From NCBI RefSeq assembly GCF_043290135.1, contig NC_134707.1, forward strand, positions 66,641,906 through 66,705,905: a DNA stretch of 64,000 nucleotides, in the 5' to 3' direction. Below are positions 13,191 through 24,199 of this stretch, piece after piece (position 1 is the stretch's first letter; the number at the start of each line of letters is the position of its first letter). The notes under the pieces were generated by a model. That model had not been told where the DNA came from. It ran no database searches and worked only from the letters and a program-made list of their open reading frames with translations. This DNA is from Rhipicephalus microplus. Its lineage: Eukaryota; Arthropoda; Arachnida; Ixodida; Ixodidae. The translations under genes and the position numbers were made by a program.

Positions 13191-13690
13191 GAGGACGACC
13201 GTTAAGTAGGGAAAAGGGGGTAGAAGCCACACAATAGGAGCTCTTTCGGCAGCCATGCCTGCCACCCACCAACGAGCCTAACATGAGGACGCGACAGCTC
13301 TTGTGTTTATAGTAAGGCATGCCAACGTTAGCTGCACACGGCTACGTTAGCCGTTTATAATGTACCCTAGAGAGGACACACACGCAAGGTTAATCCTTGC
13401 CCCCAAGAAACGTAGAAGTAAATGAAAAAAAGAAGAACACAGGATAGATTGAAAGAGGAAAAAGTCTGAGATATAGAAAGGGAAGGAGAGATAGGAAAAG
13501 GTGACTGCCGATTTCCACTGGGTCTGTCATCCCAGGGGTGCCGTCTACGTGAAGCCAAAGAAAAAGAGGTGTGTTGCCTCAAACGGAAGCCTTAATGGTC
13601 TAATTAAGGATCCCGTTTTTCCCGGTCATGACAATGCCACGCATGACTAGGCGTGGGAAGAAGCCGAAACCCCCCCTCCATTAGCTCGAG

Positions 13691-15439
13691 ACCGTGTTGT
13701 CGCTACACACCAAACGCCTACTTGCGCAGACGCCCCTGCGGCTTCTGCTTTTCACTTAGCCGCGCCAGAAACCAGTTATCAATTGAGGTAATGTTCTACA
13801 ATGTCGGCGACGGAAAAATATCGGCTCGCAGAACGCCGAATATATTGGAATGTTGGAAGACATTGCTTTATTACAATGCTGTATACTTGAGAAGCCCGTT
13901 TTTTTTCTGAAAAAACATTTTGTACCTCCGACATCCTAAGTTTGGTAAATTTATTAACTTACATAAATATTAGAATTGGCAGTTTTTTCTATTGAATTTA
14001 AACTATTATGAATTGAAATTTTTGATTGTGATCTGCTTATATGCGTGTTTTCTTTGTTTGTACAAGTAGCCAACTAGAAACGTAGAGTTTTGAGCACGGA
14101 GCAGGCCGGGGTAGAACTTGTGTTTTATTAACTAACGATGCATGGAAAAATTTAATCTTGACTTTTACTACAAGACAAGGTCATTGAAAAACAGCTCTGA
14201 TGAGAGTTCTTTGTTAGGGGTGACTCAGCTTTCAGTTGATTGTCCATAAAAGGATATGATTTCCCTATAGTCTGTGCCGCAGCTGGCTGCTCATCTTCAC
14301 ATCGTGTCACAGTCATCAACCCATAAATACCAAAAATAAATCGCCTAAAGCTGAAGTGGTATCTGTAGTCGTCTATGCAGCAACAGATGCTGTACTCCTT
14401 CAAGAGTGATCTTCTTTCATTCGGAAACCTTTCTAAACAAGAGAGGTGTAAATCTTCCACAGAAACTTGAAGTATTTCTCCTTGGAGAGAATATAGGGCA
14501 TAAATATGGATCAGTGACACACTCTCTGAATACGTCTGCCCATCCGCTGGAATGTTTAATTTCAAAGTAATGATATATCGAAAAATTTAAGGCGATATAT
14601 AATTCCACTTACATGCATCATTGCTTATCACCTTGGCTAGGAGTGCCCACAAGCATAGTTCATGTGCACGGCATGCGCCAAGAGATGTATTACTTCAGTA
14701 GATATATCAGACTAAAATGAATGTTGTTAGAAATTCTCTCGTCAATTATATTTCAGTCCAATGTTGAAAACGTACTATTTGCGCATATTCTGTGCGAGAA
14801 TATTTTCATGTGTTATGCTGATTTTCATCATCTCCGCACATAGCACCAACACAAAATATCATAGGTTTATTAGCCCGACGTATCTACCAGTATTTTTCCT
14901 GTATACGCAATAATAAACCATTACTGACTCCAAAGCGAACGGAAGTGTAACAAACAGCAACACAGTGGCTGTGCTTCCAAGTGATATAAAGTGCCATACG
15001 GATGTAAAATAACGGCACGCTTCCACTGAATGACGAATTCACCCTATCAGGTTTGTGCAAATCACACGCTGTAAACCTTCATATCAAGTTGAACAAACAT
15101 CTAGCAGAATACGCGTAACGGGTGGATGTGACAAGTTAGGCAATAATATATTTTTATTTTTTTGATATGACAGGTACAACAAGGATTCACCATGTAGAGT
15201 TGACTTCACAAAGTCCTGTTTCAATAATGCTCACGACGCAAAAAGCAGGTGCAACACATCACCTTTCGGGTAGCTTCATTAGGGGTAGGTGAGCATGACA
15301 AAGATACAAGAATGGTATCTGCATTTGTCATTTTATTATATTTCTTTCTAACACTCGCCAATTTTAGTTTGGAGCCTCTTAGGATCTAGGCAGGGCCGCT
15401 GCGCATTGTTCGTTAGTCGGCGGCGCTCACGCAAGGTGC
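13691..15439. other. Unassigned sequence with a weak ORF
   Basis: AT-rich sequence conserved in copy 2 (58790-60560). The only notable ORF is minus 14565-14152 (137 codons), which stays open for 111 codons in copy 2 (59622-59287). The two copies differ mostly by amino-acid-changing substitutions and resemble no family I know, so selection is not evident. I leave it unnamed. Confidence 0.45.
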
Positions 15440-15690
15440 CAACAATAGACCAAGGCTATGACGATGACCAATAAGTGCTTTACAGACCACACACTTTTTT
15501 TTTGTATTGATTGGAACCGATCTTGAAAGAGGTTTCACTTCTGTAAGGTGAAGCGGCAATGCCAGCAACAACGTGCTGATCCGAAGGCAGTGCACGACTT
15601 TGGGCTGTCAATGTATGCTTTAGAGAGCTAACAAGCCCGGAAGCGAGAGCTCGAGAAGCAGTGGTTAAACAGCAGCGCGTAATACACGGC
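15440..15690 (-). repeat. Dispersed repeat with CxxC-coding piece (copy 1, minus)
   Basis: An inverted relative of 5030-5255. It reads KKKCVVCKALIGHRHSLG on the minus strand before a stop at 15413-15415. The two are clearly homologous but diverged, so they are separate insertions of one unnamed element rather than a hairpin. Confidence 0.55.
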
Positions 15691-16109
15691 CCCCCACCCT
15701 ACCCTTCAGGTCACGTGAAGCAGCAATAGCAAATTGTATACACTTTACTGGAGAAATGGTCAAAATACAGCCAAACACTACATATTTCTATCATAAAATA
15801 AGAGAAGGCATTTTATTCCTTGGAGACATCAGGAGTCATGAAAAAGCCGAGGAATCAGGGCGTCCATTAAAATATATAAGCATCCTGGAAGAAATATAGA
15901 GATAATCAGTTGTCACCATAGTGCTTCCTAATGAAATATTCAAATTTTCCATAAAAAAGGATGCAAGAAGGTCGATGTACAGGGTCAAGCATTTTAAGGG
16001 CAGTAGGTGTCATAGACTGATAAGCTATTACCCCAAAGTCTAGGTTTGTATTTATGAGACTTGTATACAAATTGATCAGACTCTTCTTGTCACTTCTTCA
16101 CATAGTGCG

Positions 16110-17079
16110 TCACAACACATTTAGAACATTCATGGCTTTTATGCACTTGTTTTCAGACACTTGTGTGGTATCAAGTTTAGCTTGGCGTCCAAGATTAGGC
16201 CTAAGCATTTGTGTTAGGTAGTAACAAAAATACATTGCCCGTGCGGTCGAATATCGGTTTTGAAATGAATGCCTCTCTTCCAGGAGAACAAAAGACACTT
16301 CCTTTTCTGTGCATTCAGTTGTAACCCATTTTCCTCTGCCCAAATGGAGACTTTCTTCAAAGCAAGCTGAACATGTCGCTCACAGATGGCCAGATTAAAA
16401 GACCAAAACCCAAGCTGGACGTCATCGACGTATGTGCAGTAAAACATATTGTGAGGAATGGAGACGTGCTAAGAATTCTATTTCAAAATAAAAAGTGTGC
16501 AGCTTAGTACACAACATTGCAGTACTCCTGTTTCCTGGCCAAATGCTTGCGAAAAAATAATGCCCACTCGGACACGAACTGCTCGCTTTGACAAGTAACA
16601 TACGATTATGGTAAACTTTCTGCCTGGCACGCCCATGTGGGCAGGCCTGTTTTTATACAAAAGCACCGTGTTGTATCATAAGCCTTTTCAATATCGAGGG
16701 ACATAGATAGAAAAGATAGGAAATGTTGATTGTGGACGAAAGCCTCTCTGATCGGTACTTTGATGTGAACAAGAAGGCCAGTGGTTGATCTACCCTCACT
16801 AAATCTGCAATAAAATGGGTCGAGCAAATTATTCGCTTTAAAGAAATCTACAAGTTGGTAGTTAATAATTTTATTGAAACATTTGCACAAGGAGCTTGTA
16901 AATGCAATAGGCCTATAACACAAAACTGAGGAAAGATTGTTGCCCTTTTTAAAAATGAGAATATCTATAGCCTTTTTCCAGGAAATAGTGATAGCGTCAT
17001 AAAACAAAATAACATTGTACAAGCAGAGTAGGGTGTTGTGCGTTAAGATTGGTAGGTTTTTCAACTTTTCGTACACCAC
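16110..17079 (-). pseudogene. LINE-B reverse transcriptase, catalytic motif intact but ORF broken (copy 1)
   Basis: The 157-codon first part (17079-16606) holds the finger and early palm region (A-I-D-I-L-I-F-K-K-G-N, then MSLDIEKAYDTT). The next frame (16666-16478) holds the V-L-S-C-T-L-F block. A third (16447-16214) holds FYCTYVDDVQLGF with both catalytic Asp residues and a following AEENGLQLNAQK block. Three frames mean at least two frameshifts, so it is not functional despite the intact Y-V-D-D. Confidence 0.8.
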
Positions 17080-17754
17080 ACGATCAGAACTTTGGGCGGA
17101 ATGACTTCAGGAATTTAGTGATCTTTGAAGCTCAGCTAAGCAGAAAGCTTGGTTGTATGCTGCGTGTTTTGTATATTTGTGTTCTAATATCTGCTTCTAA
17201 ATTTTTTTTTGTATCTCTTGGAAAGATTAACTATAGTGTGACGAGCTGTCACTTTGTGTGTTTACGAGAAGAAGTGAATGTACTTGTGTTCCTGCTATTT
17301 TCCTAACCATGTTCCAGGCTTTTACCTTCTGTGTGTGTGAATGGATGCCTGATATACACCAATGCCAACTTTACCTTCTGGCCAGTCGGTGCGTCGTGCT
17401 GCCTTGATACTTTATGTTTTTAAATGTTGTAAGTTTTTTTTCTGTCGGAGAGTCTCCAAGCAGCCTCCATGCTTTATTTTGCATAATACGTTCATTCCGA
17501 CAATCACTGTTCTTGCTAGGGACGTGCCACCTGGTGGACTGTTCAGTTTGTTGAATTCGCTTTGTTGCAGCGTCAATAAAAAGTGCTGTCAGAAAGTTAC
17601 AGCTGCATGTATACTTAATTGGCACAAGGGCTACCAACTTAAGCGAGTGGCTTTTCTGAAATTTTCTCAGTCCGCTATGTCTGTCTCACATCTTGGAACA
17701 TGTGGAGGACATTTCTCTATTGGTGTACTTAGAATGATCGAAAAGTGGTCATTC

Positions 17755-18253
17755 TCAAAAAAAGCTGGTGATCACTTTCAATTGAAGCAGGGGTACAAGC
17801 GATGGGGACTTATTGCTAAGATCTATGCATGAGTAGGTATTTATGGCGAGGCTCAAGTATGTTGGCTCTTTCCTATTCAATACACACTCGCCCGAAGAAA
17901 AGGGGAACTGTTCGATTAGACGATCTTGTGCATCGCAGCGAGAGCCGTCCCCTAGACCGCTATGTACACTCAAGTCCCCAAGGGTCACTTAAGCTTCTAA
18001 TGGATCATCTATCAGTGACAGGAATTCGCAGTGACAGGAATTATCAGTGAGAAGAATTCACAGTGACAGGAACAGCCACTTCCTCAAGGTAAGTTTGTAG
18101 TGGTAGTTTTGTAAATGCTACACCTTGATCATCTATATTGACCACACCACGAGACGACTCTTCAGCGTCATTGCGGTATTTTCCGAATATTACACATTGA
18201 CGTAGAAAGTAGGTGTTCCTGAAATTTAGGTGCGTCTCTTGTAGACACAACAC
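17755..18253 (-). pseudogene. LINE-B endonuclease (copy 1)
   Basis: Two fragments in different frames. 18253-18044 holds the N-terminal L-C-L-Q-E-T-H-L-N motif with the catalytic Glu. 17988-17755 holds a degraded G-D-L-S-V-H-S-G-L (usually G-D-L-N-A-H), the LNRKEPTY block and the S-C-I-D-L-S-N-K-S-P-S block. The Asn-to-Ser change in GDLN would damage the active site. Confidence 0.72.
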
Positions 18254-18802
18254 TTTTAGGGAATATTTTTGTAAGAGCTCCTAGATATTGTCGAGGTTTC
18301 TAAACAGTTCTCTGGCGTTCCATTGCAATATTTGTGTATCCACTATGAGTGTAAATAAGTGCTGTGCGTACTAAAAAGTCTTGTGTTAAGTCAGGAGACA
18401 TTGTCAGGCTCCGTGATGATGGTTTATGACTTTCTGGCGTGCTCCAAAGAGCTGCACTTGTCTTTCGGCACCGAAGATACCGGAGGACTCGCTTTTGTGC
18501 CTATCACCTCGGACTAGGTGCTCGATGTCCACTCGCGGCTCACGCGTGCGGGCATGGAAGCTTTATGGCTATATCAGTCGAGAGAAAATGCCCTTGAACA
18601 TCAGGTTTGGAAGCCTGCAAGCCTTTTGGTGGTGGATGTACCTGTGCTACTTCCGCTGAGGGGTGATTGGTGCTGTCGCCAGTCCACTCTGTGTAGTACG
18701 TGCAGGTGCCCCAGATTTGGGTGGCACTGCTCCCTTTCGTGCCACCTCTGCAAATGAAGGATCCCACAAAGGCAGACACCTTCCTAAATGAGATGTTTTT
18801 AT

Positions 18803-19129
18803 TTACTTTGAGCGTAAGTATTTCTTATTCGTGTTTTCACGTAGCACATGTGCGAGAGTAAGTGGTGTGTCCAACGTTGCAGTTTGCGCAGTAAGAGTTC
18901 CTTCTTCATAGTTGTCCTTAGCGTGTTCACGCAAACTACTGTTTGCACAGGTTTTACGCCCAGGGCAGCTCTGAGAGCTGTGGCCGAAACGCTGGCACCT
19001 AAAACAACATAAGGTGTTGGTGATGTAGGGTAAGACTTTCAATTTCAAGTAGCCTATTTGGATGTATTCTGAGAGTGTGCTTGTGGAGAACGTAAGGACG
19101 CGGTGCTTTGTCGGTATTTTTGTTGTCAC
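18803..19129 (-). pseudogene. LINE-B ORF1 fragment with CCHC knuckle (copy 1)
   Basis: A 108-codon open fragment. It contains CFRCQRFGHSSQSC-type zinc-knuckle spacing (C-x2-C-x4-H-x4-C) and then a damaged second knuckle. Its N-terminal portion is lost into other frames toward 19240. Confidence 0.72.
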
Positions 19130-20374
19130 TGCTGATCTTAATTATCTTAACATGCATTACGTGTTGTTCGTTTCAGCCCTAAAAGAGATCACACTCTGTC
19201 AGGACGATTAGGTCTTGATCAGACAGTACGCCTTGGGAGAGAGAGGGAGAAACGAGAAAAAAGGAAGGCAGGGAGGTTAACCAGATGCTAGTATCCGGTA
19301 TGCTACCCTACACTGGGGTTGGGGAATAGGGGTTTGAAAGAGAATGGGAGAGTTAAAAATAAATGAGAAAAAAAACACCAACACACACGCAAAAACAAAA
19401 TCAGTTCACTCAGAGGCGTTCCGACAGGCCAGTAGTTCGTAAAAAGCCCAGTAGCGCTTGCATGGCTTTCTTCTGTGACGATGTCGCCTCGGGAAATGAT
19501 CAGGGAACGGTGCGGTGTAACAGATACAGGTGCGATTCAGAAAGACGTGCGTTTTGAGAGATTTCTCTACTGAACCTTGTTTTGTACTTCGACAAAAAGG
19601 TCGCGACTAGCCATTCGTGTTGCCTGATAACCGGTACCAAGGCTATTGGTGAGGCATTTAGATAGGACAAATGAATAGAGTGCTCTTGCGTTCTTTTGCG
19701 TTTCACAGTGAATCGCAAGGAAGTGCGGGAAGATTTGTTTGGGTTTAGGAAAATATTCAGGACACCTTCAGGGCACCCCAGCTAGACTGAGGTTGATCAC
19801 ACAGCTAGAGAAGTAGAAAAGAGGCCATAAATATATGTAAACTTGGCAGCCATGCCAGCCGCCCACCACGGAGCCCGACATGAAGCCGCCGGAGCATAAA
19901 TAAAAAGGCATGAAAGCGCGAGCTGTACAACGACACTATAACCCAATATTATGTGAATAGGAGAGGGCACATACAAAAGGGAAACGCTCGCTGCCTTGAA
20001 GATGCAAGTAAGCCAAATGGAGGAGATGACAGAAAAATTGAAAAAGAGAAAAGTCGAAGATGTAGGAAGACAGAGATAGGAAAAGTTTGCTGGTGCTTTC
20101 CCCTGGGAGGATCAACCTATGGGCACCATCTACGCGAAGCCAGAGCAAAAGGGTTTGTTGTCTCTGCCGGGAGGTCTTAAAGGTCCAATCACTCCGTGTC
20201 GGCTGAAGCCCCTGGACCCCATTTCTCCAGACACAGAAAAGCCACCCACGGCTAGGAGTCGCAGAGGTCTAAACCCCCGTTAGCTTGCGTTCATGGCGTT
20301 CATGGTGTATCCAAGGCGCTCTTGGACAGTTTGCGACATCTATACATAGAAACAGCGGACATTTTTGGTAATAT

Positions 20375-20440
20375 AAGGCACACTCATTAAACGGAACCTC
20401 GGGAACTATATTTTCCATTTAACCGGAGCTCTATTACCTG
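20375..20440. repeat. Possible pogo/Tigger-like terminal fragment
   Basis: The stretch ATTAAACGGAACCTCGGG followed by CCATTTAACCGGAGCTC resembles terminal sequences of pogo/Tigger-type DNA transposons. There is no partner terminus or coding sequence, so this rests on motif style alone. Confidence 0.3.
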
Positions 20441-20739
20441 AGCATTGAACAAGTTTGCAAAATAAAAATATTAAACCAGTTATATCACAGTCAATTCCGG
20501 TTGAGAAGCAGTTATGTTCAATAGATTTTCTTCAACCGAGAATGAGCTATTTATGAATACCACCTTGATAACAGGCAGTGCCGTGCTTGAAATGAACCGT
20601 ATACAGCAATCTCGAAGCATCTGATGCCTACAGGCGCCATAGATCATTTGATCACATATAGTTTATGCATATGCACTGTGGATAGTGGAAGCTCCCGATG
20701 CTAGCTGCTCCGTTTTTTTTTATTAATGCATGCAGACTC

Positions 20740-22063
20740 TCTTTCTCTTGCTTTCAAGGTTGTGGCTGAGCAGAGGTTAATATTAAGACTGCTACGAGCC
20801 AAAATTCAGCAATGCAGAAAATTCTTCACCTTCAACAAGAGCTCCTTTCTGCAGGCACCAAGAACAGCTGTAGTACCCGTTGAACTGTTTTGAATTCAGC
20901 AAAGAAGCTTGTGCGGGCGAGTCGAATGGCAGAATGGACAACTTACTGTGCAAATGACCATGTTATCTTTCCCAGACCTTGAAACTTGTCAACAAATGCC
21001 TTAAAGAAAAGGTGGGAAGGTGGACGTTCTTTGCTAAACCAAAGTCCTTCAATCGGAATGTTTTCCAATGAAGAGGCACAGGCAACTCATTCAGTTAGAC
21101 CTGAATCAGACAAACTGAGCCTTTGATGGATTTCAAGACTGGCGAGCCATCGATGTTCAGAGTTAAATTCAAGTCGCTCCACCTCATCTTGAGCACTTGG
21201 TGCATCTTCTTGTACAGCGCACCATTGGTAATATCTTTTCATTGGTCCGAGGACGTTGAGGCGAGCTTATGCAAGTTGTTGCCATCAATGTTTCCCGTTG
21301 TTTTGAGAAGCTGCAGCATTTGTATCTTCCAGTCCATCAGGATAAAAAACTTCTTTTCTTCAGCAGTGCAGAAAGTGGAAACACCTGAAAGCATATGCGA
21401 CAGAGCTCTTCATTGGGGCCATGGGTTTCAGTCGGAAAATTGCACGTTGAGCACCACGTGTTGACCTGAACCACTTTAGATTTCTGTGAATCCGAGAGTT
21501 TTCGAAACCCATACTTAGGGGACGGAAAAACCTCTTGGCCAAATATTGCATTGAGCAACTTTAACAAGCCGTCGACTTGGGCCAATGGTAGCCCCGCTGC
21601 CACAACGAAGGTAAGTTCCAGCCGCATGGCTTGCAACATGCTCGTGAAAATGCCACGAAGATGTACAAATTAATTCTTCGTGATAAACTCCGAGAAATCA
21701 ACATATGGATCGTTGACGTCACAGTCTTCTGGGTGTGGCCCATCAGCTGGATTTTTATTCGGCAATCTCTTAGCTGTCAGAAAACTGCCTGTTCATCTGT
21801 GGATCGTGGTCCTGTGCACTTAGTCTGACTTTTATACCAATATCTTCATTGTCTGAAATTTCGGGAAGCTTGTCATCTGTAACAAGGGAGCTATCTTGTG
21901 AACCTGGCTCGTCTTCCAGCAAGACGCTGTCATCGGATGGCTCACTGGAGGTTGTCTGCAGAAAAACAAATATAAAAACAATACAGGAATGTGCCAATAG
22001 CCTGGCACAGCGAATTTCGGTTGTCTCATGCATGGAAGCAGTCAATACCGATAAACAAAACAA
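20740..22063 (-). pseudogene. Tnp_2-type transposase pseudogene
   Basis: The minus strand reads as a decayed gene of the Tnp_2 (CACTA/EnSpm-related) transposase family. It starts with a Ser/Asp/Glu-rich segment (21955-21780) after a good splice acceptor (TTTGTTTTTCTGCAG, near 21970-21956). Next come VDGLLKLLNAIFGQEVFPS and KYGFRKL (about 21580-21490), and a Cys-rich patch C-S-T-C..C-R-I-C (about 21450-21390). In other frames follow LNLTLNIDGSPVLKS (about 21165-21120), a LNELPVPL / GLWFSKERP block (about 21090-21020) and NSKQFNGYYSCSWC (about 20900-20850). The order matches the family. Internal stops and frameshifts show it is dead. The C-terminal catalytic part is not seen. Confidence 0.72.
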
Positions 22064-22714
22064 TCAAATTAGGAGTGTTGCAACTGGTGTGAGCACATGC
22101 TCAAAATAAACTGGCCATGTGGTGAAAAATCTGATAGGAAGAATGTTGACAGAATTGACGGAAGTAGCATTTGTTTTGTCGTACGATGCAATCAGTCTCT
22201 TTTAGCACTACAATCACAATGCCGTGAATTATTCAACAATTCACCCAGCATAAAACGTGTAAAGCAGTGGCGACATGCTTTTTATGGGTGTGTCTACAGC
22301 AAAAGCTCGTTCGCTCGAGTTTCATAAGTCCGAAGAAACCGTCTGAATTAATCAAATGCAGAATCGTTGAAAGTGTCAAGAAAACAATGAGCAAATGAGT
22401 GTTTCTTCAATAGACTCATTTTTGAGTATGCAAGTCATTTTGCATAAACAGGCCAAAGACCACAATATTCGTCATTTGCGGCGTTTCAATTGACAGAGCG
22501 CAATCGTTTGTGGTTTAGCGCGTGTTTTTTCGTGTGTGTCTAATACTAGATTATGCTATACCAACTAGCTCACGAATAAGCACTTCTGACTGAATGAACA
22601 ACACCTCATAGATGGGAAGAGTCACTCGTACAGTCTGTCTGCGGGGTTCGTTTATTCCGTCTTTGTAAAAGCATTTTTCTGCTTTGAACGATGACCAAAG
22701 GCAAGATTAACGGT
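22064..22714. other. No recognised feature
   Basis: AT-rich sequence upstream (minus sense) of the Tnp_2 pseudogene. It may include its first intron or 5' end, but I see no exon or terminal repeat to prove it. Confidence 0.4.
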
Positions 22715-22885
22715 CCGCCATGGTGGATCAATAGTTATGCTGCTCTGCTGCTCACCCGAAGGTCGTGGGTTCAATCCTGGTCGCATTTCGGTGGAGGCTA
22801 ATGGTAGAGGCCGGTGTACTGTGTGATGTCAGTGCATGTTAAAGAACACTGGATTGTCAAAATTTCCGGAACCCCCCCCCCCCCA
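22715..22885 (+). repeat. Diverged tRNA-derived SINE
   Basis: The tRNA-like head starts GCCATGGTGGATCAATAG (A-box region) and has the B box GGGTTCAATCC near 22768-22778. The family body follows: GGCCGGTGTACTGTGTGATG, GTTAAAGAACACTGGAT and AATTTCCGGAACC, ending in a run of about 13 C. It is more diverged than the copy at 38660-38907 and lacks the 3' tail. Confidence 0.75.
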
Positions 22886-23149
22886 TCTCTCAAAACGCGT
22901 AAACACCTCCAAACCAAAAGACTAGTTTGCCTTGCATCGCGGCACAGGCGACGGATAAAAAATTGGGTGCACACTTACCCCACGCTCAGTCTCGTCAGCA
23001 CTGCACGTTCAACCAATTGTATTAGCTTACCAGCTCACTCAAATTACCATGATAAACCAGGAAACTTTCGTGCCGGTTTAAAGAAACAGCTACACTCTAA
23101 GGCAAAAGAGTGTTAAAAAATTGTGTGGTTCATCCTTTTGGAGACTAGT

Positions 23150-23420
23150 GTGGCTGACACAACCATTAATTCCTTTAAGGACTAACAGCACTGAGTATAA
23201 CAGTTAGTCCCCACAGAAGAACTCTAGGGACTAACATTGAGACCTCATATTTACACCTTAGTGAGTAACCGTTAGTCTCACAATCCCCCTCAAAAAACTA
23301 ACATTTAATCCTCAAATTTGCACCTTATGGAGCAACTGTTAATCCCTACATTCACACCTTACCGGGCAACCGTTAGTCCTCATAGTTGCACCTTGCCGGA
23401 CAAATGGTTGATCCACTCAA
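23150..23420. repeat. Degenerate tandem repeat with GTTAGTCC motif
   Basis: About five imperfect units of roughly 35-65 bp, each built around (C/A)CGTTAGTCC..CA followed by GCACCTTA..GGAGCAA. The motif recurs near 23201, 23270, 23339, 23372 and 23407 with substitutions. No coding capacity. Confidence 0.65.
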
Positions 23421-23739
23421 ATACTCCAATCTAATGAAGTTTTTGTCCCCAGTTCAAGGATTGTTTTTTTCTTTATTTTCCGCAGGCCTACTAGTTTTTT
23501 TGCCTGTTTTTCTGCTCAGTGAGCAACACATTGCGCAGAAAAGAACACGCGAAAAAGTAGTTAGCCACCTATGTATGACTGCTTTCGCAGTCACGGCAAC
23601 AACGAAAGACAAAAGTGAGACATCAAAATCTTCTATTTTTTCACATATGCATAAAGTTTCTTCATTCTTTTAAGTGAATTTATGGTGAAGTGTACGAGTG
23701 CAGTCTCGTTGTCAAATCTTGTTTACTCCTTGGGTAGCT

Positions 23740-24190
23740 CCTCTGACAGAAGCGATAAATGACAGGCATTGCAGACGCCAGCGCACGCAGCCTTCTGCCT
23801 GTTGTGTTCCTCCGGCTGTACGTACAATAAGATAGTAAAAATAGTTATACACTCGTGACAGAAGATGAAGATGCACGCATATGACAAGTACGTGCACGAT
23901 AATATAAAAGCAAGCGTCAAAATATGACACACTAATAACTCTCCCTTCGCATGTCGCACAGTCCATCGAAATCTGCTCTAACGAAAGTGATGAATGTCAG
24001 GCATCACAGACTGCCAGCGCACACAGTCTTCAGCATGTTGTGTGCCGACGGCTGCACAATTAGTATGTAAAATACTAAGTCACACGTGACAGAGGATGGT
24101 TACAAATGAATATTAGAAATACATGCAAAGTGATATGAAAACATATGTGAGATATGACATGCTAATAATTTCACCGTGATGTCACACATC
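23740..24190. repeat. Two-unit diverged tandem repeat (about 235 bp)
   Basis: Unit 1 (about 23740-23975) and unit 2 (about 23976-24190) share, in order, GAAGCGATAAATGACAGGCAT / GAAAGTGATGAATGTCAGGCAT, GCCAGCGCACGCAG / GCCAGCGCACACAG, GTGACAGA(A/G)GATG, ATATGACA(C/T)(A/G)CTAATAA and a closing TCGCA/TCACA before CGTC or GTCC. Divergence between the units is substantial. Confidence 0.7.
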
Positions 24191-24199
24191 GTCAAAGAC

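Larger units (their letters stand above)
7855..13690 (-). mobile_element. LINE-A: near full-length degenerate LINE with RNase H (copy 1)
   Basis: One minus-strand element of about 5.8 kb. From 5' (right) to 3' (left) it carries a 5' region (about 13690-13200), ORF1 with CCHC knuckles (12846-12310), an APE-type endonuclease (around 11566-11234), reverse transcriptase (about 10760-9510), RNase H (about 8951-8670) and a C-terminal segment ending near 8240, followed by a 3' region to about 7855. This order fits the I or R1/LOA groups of LINEs that keep an RNase H. Stops and frameshifts break every ORF. It is interrupted by a SINE at 13042-13190 that is missing from the other copy. Element ends are approximate. 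Confidence 0.85.
15965..20290 (-). mobile_element. LINE-B: 3'-truncated relative of LINE-A (copy 1)
   Basis: A second member of the LINE-A family on the same strand. It carries a 5' region (about 20290-19240) matching that of LINE-A, ORF1 with a CCHC knuckle (CCFRCQRFGHSSQSC, 19129-18803), an endonuclease N-terminus (LCLQETHLN, 18253-18044), the endonuclease core (17988-17755) and reverse transcriptase (17079-16110). Homology stops near 15965, at the point matching about 9385 of LINE-A, so RNase H and the 3' end are missing. Loss of the 3' end is unlike normal 5' truncation and implies a later deletion or break. The first about 2.9 kb of it is present in copy 2 to the window end. Confidence 0.82.

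Noticed and set aside
14152..14565. 137-codon minus ORF as a real gene
   Set aside because: Between the two copies most differences change amino acids and the frame shortens to 111 codons. No family match, so no sign of selection.
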